DNA from: Klebsormidium nitens
Taxonomy: Eukaryota; Streptophyta; Klebsormidiophyceae; Klebsormidiales; Klebsormidiaceae
Direction of reading: 5' to 3'
Assembly: GCA_000708835.1 (NCBI GenBank)
Contig: DF236993.1
Span: 186,001-250,000, forward strand
Length of the DNA stretch: 64,000 nt
Shown here: piece after piece, positions 55,901 to 64,000 of the stretch
How the letters are laid out: the number at the start of each line of letters is the position of its first letter
Numbering within the stretch: position 1 is the first letter of the stretch
Translations under genes and position numbers: made by a program
Notes under the pieces: generated by a model
What the model was told of the DNA's origin: nothing
The model's input: only the letters and a program-made list of their open reading frames with translations
Databases searched by the model: none

Positions 55901-58821
55901 TGATCGATGAAAACTCCTACGAAGCTGCATCGCGATACAGAGGTCAACCGAGCATGCCCGCGCCTCCCGGCATCCTGCTCATTGCCTCTGAATCGAGCGC
56001 TGATCTCCTCGTTCCATCAACCACGGCAACGCAACTCTTACTGCCGAACCACAACTAGCGGTTTGCTCAACCTGCTACCTTTGGGAAGACAGAAGGTGAT
56101 TCGTCTCACCGACAACACGAAGCGGCTGGTAGCCGTTAGGGCGACCGTGATGGACTGGATCAGCACACCCGAGTAGTCCTTTACCACACGCTCCAGGGCC
56201 TTGGACCGCGCGGCCCGGTCGCCGGCAACAGAGATGTCCTGTGGGAACGCGCCTTGATTTTGCGACTGTTTTGCGACGGTCTTTACCCGCAACAAAACCA
56301 GTCTTAGCGAGTGGGAGGATTGCATGGATTGTAAGGGTCCGCAGATGCGGCGGACTGCTTATCTTCTCACTACGAAGAACATGTCCCCATCGCTGATACA
56401 TTTAACCCATGAAGGCTAAACCTTGAGAATGTAAATCGTACAATAACGGTATCCGCTAATTCGGTGATGTAAGCGTTTGGCAACGTTATGAAGGAAGCTT
56501 GTGTGCATTACCGTCCGAGATGACGTACTGATCTCCTGGTAGTCGTTACTCAACGGCTACCGACTCGATTGTGAAAACGATTTTACCACTTTACATTACG
56601 CCATCTTTGACGAACACGAATTGCATAATATAGAGGAACATGTGGGTGTCTAGGACGGGTTGGAAAGCGATGACCGTGTTTGAGAACCCTTAAACGATTT
56701 TCCACTTTGTGAATCTCTCTTGGAAACAGGCTAAAGAACCACCGAAATAGCAGTCTGGTACATTCGAGACGGCAGATGGCAACGGATCTGCGTCAGCCGA
56801 CTCACCAGAACTTTGTGCTGAGCGTCCGTCGGGTTGAAGACCATTAGCAGGAAGCGCTCCACCTGCAACGTAGGCAAGCGGTGAGCGAAAGCCAGGTACG
56901 ATCCTTCTGATACTGCAACTTGGACATAAAATCAGACGTTCTCAACTCTGCCAGGCATTGAGTGAACCACTTCCAAACGATTTCCAGCTATATGTAGCTT
57001 CTCAACTTTGAAACGAGATAAGAATCCTGGGAGTTCTCAAACGGAATTGGCTGAAAAAGATCACCTTCTCATTCTGCTCACCTGCTCAACCACGTCCTCC
57101 CCAACTATGACGCTCACTTTGTCTGAGAATAGATTGTACGGGTTTTCGTTTTGCTGCACGCCACCAACAAGGACAGCACGTCATCAACGGTCGCAGGATC
57201 AGAATACGTTCAAATCTTGCATCATTGCCGACAAAGGTTTACCCTTTTTGAAGCTACTCCACCCCAAGAGACCCTCCTGAGATCCACAATCGTTGAAGAA
57301 GGGTCTTTGTATTCAAAAGTCAAAGACCAAAGAAGGTGGTGGAATATCTCAGTTGAGAAAAAGAATCTGCCTTTTCTTTCTGGATCAAAGTATCGAACTT
57401 TGGTAGATGCTTCTTTGGAGTCCTTACCTGGATCCTGTTTATGATGTCAGCGGCTTCGTGCATCACCCTCGGCACCGCAAAGACGCCGATCGTGACGAGG
57501 AGCGACACGATGACGGCGTACATGATGACCACGACTAGTTTCCGCCGGCCAGGCAGGACCTTCTCCACTTCAGCCACCAGAGCGTTGCCAATAAATGCAA
57601 GGATGAATGTTCCCATGGAAACCTGCAGTGTACGGCAATCTTACTTTTTGGCCGGACTCCAGAAAGCAGATTAAACATGTGGACAAACCAAGTATGGAAG
57701 TGAGATGGCTCCTTTGCTTGCTTCATGGTGCGGTGAGTTGATAGCCGCCTAGTTGTAGGTCAGGAGCTGGATTCCTTTTGGGCTTATGATACACAGTCCA
57801 AGTGCAAGCTTTCTTGTTCATGTGAGCAGTCTTGTTTGAATACAACGATACTTCACGAGGCTATGAACATGCTGATCCAGATTTCTTGCTGTTGCCTTCG
57901 CACTAGAAATGGAGCGCAGTGAGACAAATATCCCAGAAGATTGTTAAGCATCCAACATTGATTGCCTCTAAGTGAGCAAATGGCTATCCTGTACCTCACG
58001 GGCACGCTTGATGAAGGAAGATGTAGAATCCAGACTACCAGTGATTCAAAGATCCAAAAGTACAAGACCTCCAACGGCCCTGGAGACCAACCAAGGCACT
58101 CACCCCAAGGAACGCGCGCATCTGGTATGATGCCCCAATTACGATGGCCCAGATTGCAATCTTCTTCACCGGCAGCTCTTGCAAGACTGATGTGAAGTTG
58201 CTGAGAGTTCCGGAGGGGGCATCCAGTTTTGCTTGGAAGGTGACGGCGGTCGGGTTAGAGCTTGCGGGGCTGTTCGTGTCTGTGACCTACAGACAGCACG
58301 TCACATGATGATCAAACAGTAGGAATTTTAAGTCAAAGACGTCTAGAGGTCAACGACTGCGCTGTCACCCCAGGTTATGTTCATCTGTTTGAGCCGAGGT
58401 TTTCACAGGTTGCGTGGAGAAAGCTAAGATTCGTCTGCATTTGCTTGTGCAGACTTCCAAGCAATTTGTGGGGAGAAGAGGAAGCAACAAAGAAAGATAA
58501 CCTCGACCTTGCTGGAAAAACTCTGCTGGAAAAACTCTGGGTGTTACGGGTCCCCAATAAGCGCATTACCTGTGCTCGTATTGTACAATGCTTGTGCTTT
58601 TTGTTCTGCCTCAGCGGAGAGCTCCCAAGCCCGTGTATCCGTGCACTTCTGGCTCTTTTGAAAGATTGAAAAGAACGGCTAGCTTGCAAATCCTGTATGA
58701 AAGGCTGCCGGCCAAGAGCATTGGCTGAGATGCTTGTAGATGGTCGTCCTGATTCGCCCCCCGCATTTGAAATTCCAAAAGGGAGTGCTTGGCTTCCGCC
58801 AAGCACCGTCTGTGCCGCCAT
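52904..58821 (-). CDS. AI-2E family (UPF0118/PerM-like) membrane transporter, probably plastid-targeted
   Basis: A multi-pass membrane protein of the AI-2E/PerM family; bacterial members export small molecules or ions, and the algal substrate is unknown. Exons in transcript order: 58821-58570, 58286-58104, 57622-57428, 57153-57082, 56862-56806, 56238-56110, 55602-55483, 54851-54643, 53899-53808, 53121-52904; 508 residues, phases close, all GT-AG, first seven introns phase 0. Residues 1 to about 84 (Ser/Arg/Gln-rich, few acids) look like a chloroplast transit peptide. Recognisable blocks: KIAIWAIVIGASYQMRAFLG, KLVVVIMYAVIVSLLVTIG, LLFSFMIVWDLPTLQRG, LFGKALQAQSAIAVVNTLLT, GVLGLSIVVFICSFVPVAG, FLSTIPIGLVALAE and the C-terminal LHPLLVLAVLVFAEHTLGVWG. 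The family is common in cyanobacteria, consistent with an endosymbiont origin. Exon 8 has decayed copies on both sides. Confidence 0.88.
54465..54535 (-). repeat. Decayed copy of transporter exon 8 donor edge
   Basis: It reads LLSTILIGLVALAEGV on the minus strand, against the true exon end FLSTIPIGLVALAE at 54643-54690, offset 173 bp. It lies downstream of exon 8 in transcript order. The donor is degraded. Confidence 0.85.
54910..55020 (-). repeat. Decayed copy of transporter exon 8 acceptor edge
   Basis: On the minus strand it reads LPSQVAIFFGSFAESNPACQCWEAAIVSIT, against parent LPSQ/VATFGRLFGKALQAQSAIAVVNTLL, offset 140 bp. It also includes the last intron bases. It lies upstream of exon 8 in transcript order, so this exon has copies on both flanks. 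Confidence 0.85.
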
Positions 58822-60210
58822 CAGAAAGCCCCTCTTGTGCTAGGGAAGACCTGGGAGCAATCTGATGCTAGTGAAGGGTCAATCCTTGCTATAGTGCAAT
58901 ATCAACTTCATGCTTGACGCTCAACCGATCAGTGGCACACAAGCGACAACGCTCAGAATCTGTCCCTTAGCTCTGCACTGACAGAAGGCTGGATAATACA
59001 CCCTTTGGAGAAGCTCAGGCTTGCATGCATTCCGTGCTACCCAGCATTATGCTGCACATTCGTTGACATCTGGTCATTAAAGTGCTGATCAAACATTTGA
59101 CTGGCTGGTTCCACGACCAAACCAACGCAGATGCAAACTCAGTCGCTACACTTGGTGGTGACGTCTATTGAGGCGAATGCTGTGGGTCCACCGCTCTGAA
59201 CCGGAAGGGCAGAAGAGGGAGACACCCTTTGCTGCTTTGCCTGCGCCGCCAAATCGCCTCTGCTGCAGTTGGCCTGCACCAGCTCCCTTCCCACTAGCCT
59301 GTTCCTGGCACTGATCACAGATTCTTGTGGCTGACAAGGACGATTGCCAGGTGTCCTCCACCGGAATCCGTCAGTTTCTTAAAGGAATTCCGCCGGAATG
59401 GAGCTGAATCAGCCTTTACCGGACTGTGTCAGTGTCATCGCAACCGTCCGAAAAGGCCTGCGGCCGTGAACTGTTACCAGATTACTAGTCATATGGTCTT
59501 AATTTCCTTCAACCTAGATGCGACGCCATTGGAAGGGCCTTGACAATGTGGAGAGGACGCCACATGTTGGCTCATTGCGCACAGATTCATCATCTTTTCT
59601 TTGGCCAACCGCTTGTGCCCTGATTCTGCATGGAGGGGGTGGATAATGTGCAGTAGTTTATTGAAGTGACGGAAAGCCATGAACGGGACGCCTGGCACAG
59701 ATTGCTTCACACACGATTGTTTAGCAAGTTAGACGCATATCCGAGCTTTGTTTCAGTGGGTGAAGAAGGTGAGCATCCGACACTAGCTTTGGGTGTGCTT
59801 GAAACGAGTCAGTGTTTCGTTGAGTATCACTACGGGCAAGAGAGGAAAGGAGTGTTGCCAAAGACGACTTTTTGTCAAATTTCAACAGATTTGAAAGTAT
59901 CTCTCACCTGGATTGTAGCTTCGCCCCACCATCATTCGTGCTGAAAGATTCATTCAGATTCCCTCCTTGAAGAAACTTCTGCAGCATGCCACCATCAAAT
60001 CGAAGCACACCACCATCTCATCAACAGTACCCGACAAACACCTGCATTCTGGCAGCCAGTTGGAATCCATGACGGTCAATTGTCCAAAGACTCTTTATAT
60101 CTTGTTGAACTCAATCTGCATAGGTAAGAACATTTCATGTTGAAGCGCTGACTCGCTCCAAACTCACAGGATGAACGCCTGCCTTCGGACACCCAATCAT
60201 ACGTTGTCCG
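58822..60210. other. Divergent region between transporter and delta-tubulin genes
   Basis: 1.39 kb between divergent start codons, expected to contain both promoters. No supported exon or RNA gene is seen. Confidence 0.6.
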
Positions 60211-63200
60211 ATGTCCGTGGTCACCGTACAACTAGGCCAATGCGGGAACCAGGTTGGGGGTGCACTCTTTGACGTGCTAGCAGGGGAGGCCCTCTCTGCA
60301 AGCCGGAAAGAAGAGCCCGAGGCAGAAACGTTTTTTCGGCGGGGCAAAGGGGGGACGCAATGGGTTGCTCGAGCAGTCCTGGTAGATATGGAACCCAAGG
60401 TGAGGTCTGGGATTTGAAGCTGGTTCATCTACTGAGCGGGTGGACTGTGATGGACGCAGAAGTTGCTTCTTAATATTGAGGATGAGGGTGGCTCATTTGA
60501 GGATATTCCTGGCGAAAGCGGTGCCTGCCTCTATTCTCTACTCCTTGGACTCGATTTTGCCACTCAAGACTTTGTCTAGACGTCCTTCTTTCTCTGCAAT
60601 CACAGAGGCGTCAAAGCATCTGTAATCAACACAGCAAAGTGATTTAGCTCTCCGCGCCATTTCCGTACTGTATATCTGGTTCCCTGTCAAGAGTTCATAT
60701 TCTTCAGATGGTTGATCTGCAGGGGCAGCTCACTTTGAGGTAATGCACAAAGGACATGTCAACTCAAGGTGGGGCAACTCAACAGTTCTCTGCGACCTTC
60801 TTGGCCACAAAAGTCAGAGAGACATTGCAGCAGGGTTTCAAATCACCACGTATCGAACTTGGGAAGCGCCTTGCAGCGCCTGACTTCATCACAACCAAAC
60901 CTCCCAGGCTTTGGCTTCCACGGTTCGTTCGGCCCGCGCATCCAGCGGAGGCGTTTGGGGCTTCGACGAGGGACGGCTCTTCTCACGGGAGAGTGGCTCA
61001 GGCAACAACTGGGCCCGGGGTTTTCACACTCACGGTCCAGCCTGTCGAGACGATATACTGAACCTGGTTAGGAAGGAGGTAAGCATACGCTTGACCTACG
61101 AGTATACGGAGACTGGCGGATGCGGCAATCAAGCACCTTGCGTCTGATTGTGAGTATTCCTACAATTCTTTTCGGCTGGCACTCATTGAAGGTGCGCAAT
61201 CAGCAAAGTGGTCTGATTATCCTGGTATGGTCTTGCGGGGGGCCGAAGCTATAATGTCCTTTTGTTGTTCTGATCGTCGAAGTTGTTGCCTCGCCGTGCC
61301 TCAGGTGGAAGAGTGCGATCGCTTCGGGGGCTTCCTTACGCTCCAGAGCGTTGCGGGAGGCACGGGCTCTGGGTTAGGTATGCTGTCTGCCAAAGTTCGG
61401 TACACCACTTGATCACACTAACTGTTGGGTAGCTGTCGCTAGTCAAAGTTCCTCACGCGCAATCTTGTCCATCTCAGTTCTTTCCATTTTCGCAACCGGG
61501 TTCCTGAATATACCTGCTTTTTCTAGATGCTTCCGTTTGTCGTGGGCTCTCTTTCTTAGTCAACCTCGTTGCTCTTTATCCCTTGTCTTCGTCCCCTGCT
61601 AGCTTTCGGCGTCGACATTATGTTCCGGCTTTGAATCAGCACGCCTCCAAAAGCCCTTCCACATTCGGCAACAGCAAAATCAGCACGTCTCGCTAAGAGT
61701 TTGTCTTTGACTTTTGTAGGGGCATACGCGGCGGGTTGTCTACGAGACGAGTATCCAGCGAGCCCCCTGTTGGGCCACTGCGTGTGGCCGCACGAAAGCG
61801 GGGAGGTGCGTCAGGCGGATGTCTCCCAATCACTTTCACAACTGAACATGTCAAGATTGCCAAAGGCTTCGAGTAGGAAGAATTGTCCGTTAATATTTTA
61901 TGTGCTTGGTTCATATGGTAAATATTGGTTCAAAAGGATTAATCATATCGAACCCGTCATGATTGCCAGAAGGCTTCTAGTAGGAAGAATTCTCCGCCAA
62001 TCTTTTGTGTGCTCGGTTCGAAAGGACTATCTCACCGTAGACTCCTTTTTCGAAAGAAAAACTCTCGTTTGTCGTACAGTGACATTCCTCAAAATGTCCA
62101 CGCCGGCCCTGAAAACCCTCTTGTCTATCAGTGGCTTTACAAACAGTCGCTTTCTAGCTGTCTCCGTGCACAGAAGCGACTCCGGATGCTTTCTTTCTGT
62201 TTCCACAGGTGATCGTGCAGAGCTACAACGCGATGCTGACGCTGCCCAAGCTAGCTCAGGTAAGGCGCTTTCCACCAATCTCTTTCTACCTTCCCGAACG
62301 CTGGCCTTCTTTTCACTGGTTTGAGTCGTTCGGTAGGTAAAAGCTCTCACGAACTTTCGCAAAAGTCGTCTCGAAACTTCAAGGTTGCGTCCTTCTCTCT
62401 GTCAGCAACCCAGCCCAATTTGTGCCTGCGCACCCTTCTATTGAGTCTCCAGGTTGAAGCAGTTTACCAACTAATTTCTAAAGGCAAGTCGAGGAGTCAC
62501 CTTCTGATCCCTAAAAGACTGACGTTCTCTCCATCTTTGAGCTTAATAATGAAGACTTCGGTTTGCTACTCAGGCGGCTGACGGCGTAATCCTGGTGGAG
62601 AACGAGGCCCTCACCGCCACGTGTCGGCGGCTGCTCAACATCTCCCGGCCGTCGTACACTGACCTCAACTTAGTTGCCGGGCGCGCTCTCGCATGCGTCC
62701 TCCTCCCTGCGCAGTGGCGGTCCGAGGTACGGAAACCACGTGGCAAACGCTTCTCGTCAGGTTGTCGAGCTTGTTCGGGCATCAAAGAAGATAGTTGGCA
62801 GTATTGTCCTCTGTTCTCGGGGAGAACCACGGCCGTGACTTTGGTCGTCCACAAGCTTCTAAGGTCGAGCTTTGCGTTTGGTTGGGGCCGCCGCTTCTTT
62901 GCATTGGTGCGTACACCGAGTGCGTTCGCAACAGTAGAGGAAGAGCTTCTGGGAGTTTTTGACAGCCTACCAGAACCATAGCTGAGTTGGATTCTCAGAT
63001 CTTACTTGCAACTTTCAGGTACTAGGCCAGACGCGTCCTCATGTCCGCTCAATCCTCGCGCCTTTTTTTCAAGACAAGTATGAGGCGTCGGCGATTCCCG
63101 CTTCCGCCCCCTGTCAGAACTTCGTCAGTATCGTGCTGACACGAATAAGTAACGTCGAAGTGAAAGCAAGAGACTGAAGAGCTCTTCTGAGGGAAGTCTC

Positions 63201-63634
63201 TGCATCTTCTCATCCTATTGCCAAGAAGCGTTACGGCCAGCCTCAGCCTTTCGCCTTCATCACTCAGGTCATTTCGGTGGGCGTGGGCAATTTCCACTGC
63301 GCCCTCTATAGGGCCTCGTCGCTGGTGTGCGCACAACCAAGCGATATCGGAAAAGAGGGGCAAAGAAACGAGAAACTCGTAGAATCGTTTTGCGCCTACT
63401 CCTCCTTTCACTTACACCCATCATGCCCGCTCTGATCCTTTTTCCCTCTCCACCCAGGCCGACTCGGTGGGCGTCGGCGGTGCCCGCTTCCGCCCCCTTT
63501 CGGACCTGGTGAGCGCAGTGTGCGCGCACCCCCACTACCCCCTGCTCAGCCTGCGCGCGCTGCCCCAGATCCCGCCCGCCTCAGTGGACTTCACCACGTT
63601 CACGTGGCCCAGCCTGGTCAGGCAACTGCGTCAG
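60211..63634 (+). CDS. TUBD1: Delta-tubulin, 3' part beyond the window
   Basis: A centriole/basal-body tubulin needed for triplet microtubules. Exons: 60211-60399, 60908-61078, 61305-61377, 61720-61805, 62209-62259, 62574-62726, 63458-63634; all GT-AG, phases close, 300 residues of an expected ~450. The N-terminus [16 protein letters not shown] and [11 protein letters not shown] are delta-type. [15 protein letters not shown] is the nucleotide-binding loop segment, and the tubulin signature AGGTGSGLG follows (G138-G145). Later blocks: [34 protein letters not shown], and [18 protein letters not shown], whose FTTFTW is typical of delta- rather than alpha/beta-tubulin. The donor at 63635 is intact; I could not place the next exon in 63635-64000 with confidence. 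Exon 7 has two decayed upstream copies. Confidence 0.92.
61855..62035. repeat. ~112-bp direct repeat in a delta-tubulin intron
   Basis: Two copies, about 61856-61920 and 61968-62030, share GATTGCCA(A/G)A(A/G)GGCTTC(G/T)AGTAGGAAGAATT then TTTTNTGTGCT(T/C)GGTTC. The segment lies between exons 4 and 5. It shows the same local tandem growth as the exon-edge arrays but without exon sequence. Confidence 0.8.
63075..63340 (+). repeat. Two decayed copies of the delta-tubulin exon 7 acceptor edge
   Basis: Copies near 63082-63118 and 63268-63330 repeat the exon 7 start (63458-63530), offsets 190 and then 197 bp. The nearer copy reads SVGVGNFH then SSLVCAQ, against parent [22 protein letters not shown]. 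The farther copy shares GGCGTCGGCG and CCCGCTTCCGCCCCCT. Both lie upstream of the exon. Confidence 0.85.
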
Positions 63635-64000
63635 GTGCGTTTAATCGGAAAGCATTCTCCGGCCCCTTAACTCGCACCCAAGATGTTGTTTTCGTCGGAC
63701 TTTTTGATACTACTGTAACCCCAAAGTATGTTGTCGATTTCCGCAAGTTTCGCACCTAATGAATCGCAGACTGGCCGTGCAACAGTTGGGTGCGACTTTT
63801 AAGGTGCCCGAGTCGAGTCTTCGTGTTGCGCGATGAGGACATCTCTCGCTTGATGAGAACACGTCACTGCCTTATCCAGGATGACGCGGCCTGGCTCGAA
63901 CCTTTGGCATGACAGACGTTTCGGTTCGCGGCCCTCCCTGTTAAGTTATCCTGCTGAAGTATCGCGTCTGTCTGCAAACTTGGATGGATAAGGCGCTTCG
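63635..64000 (+). other. Delta-tubulin intron or downstream sequence
   Basis: This sequence follows the exon 7 donor. Several AG sites are followed by short open stretches, but none continues the delta-tubulin protein in the right phase, so the next exon is probably beyond 64000. Confidence 0.5.

Noticed and set aside
59666-59944. Plus-strand frame of 92 codons upstream of delta-tubulin
   Set aside because: No similarity, does not splice into the delta-tubulin start, and sits in the divergent promoter region.

Overview
The window is nuclear DNA from an intron-rich, roughly balanced-GC photosynthetic eukaryote, most likely a streptophyte green alga. Klebsormidium-like is my best guess, not a certainty. 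The reasons are: a plastid-type, aspartate-rich 5-aminolevulinate dehydratase and an AI-2E-family transporter, both with N-terminal extensions that look like transit peptides; a plant-type BAR-SH3 protein; a plant-type ataxin-2/CID protein; a PIP-like aquaporin; and a delta-tubulin, which implies basal bodies or flagella. Gene models were built by hand from splice sites, reading-frame phase and recalled family similarity. For every multi-exon model the exon phases close exactly.

Layout, left to right: PIP-like aquaporin (minus, last exon off the left edge, about 448-5125); UTP25 ribosome-biogenesis factor (plus, 6185-16333, 15 exons, 831 aa); ALAD/HEMB (minus, 17502-24021, 11 exons, 446 aa); HIT-family protein (plus, 25265-27117, 5 exons, 151 aa, with an AT-AC U12-type intron); a 5.2-kb stretch without a recognisable gene but with a decayed ~112-bp tandem repeat; ataxin-2 homologue (minus, 32373-42038, 14 exons, 975 aa); intronless DUF72/YecE-like gene (plus, 43904-44962); BAR-SH3 protein (minus, 46089-49478, 8 exons, 372 aa); a possible small membrane-protein ORF (plus, 50181-50564); AI-2E-family transporter (minus, 52904-58821, 10 exons, 508 aa); and delta-tubulin (plus, 60211 to beyond the right edge).

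The genes do not form a pathway. They are single transcription units arranged as divergent pairs (aquaporin/UTP25, ALAD/HIT, ataxin-2/DUF72, transporter/delta-tubulin) and convergent pairs (UTP25/ALAD, DUF72/BAR-SH3). A 16-bp perfect palindrome centred on a G-box lies between ALAD and the HIT gene.

The most striking signal is not a gene. In five of the long genes, introns contain decayed tandem copies of the edge of the neighbouring exon together with its splice site. Copies of a 3' splice-site edge always lie upstream of the parent exon, and copies of a 5' splice-site edge always lie downstream. Units are about 60-190 bp. This looks like repeated local tandem duplication across exon-intron boundaries, leaving a series of fossil exons of graded age. 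Other notable items are the AT-AC intron, a candidate GC-AG intron, and a 333-bp MITE-like inverted-repeat element.
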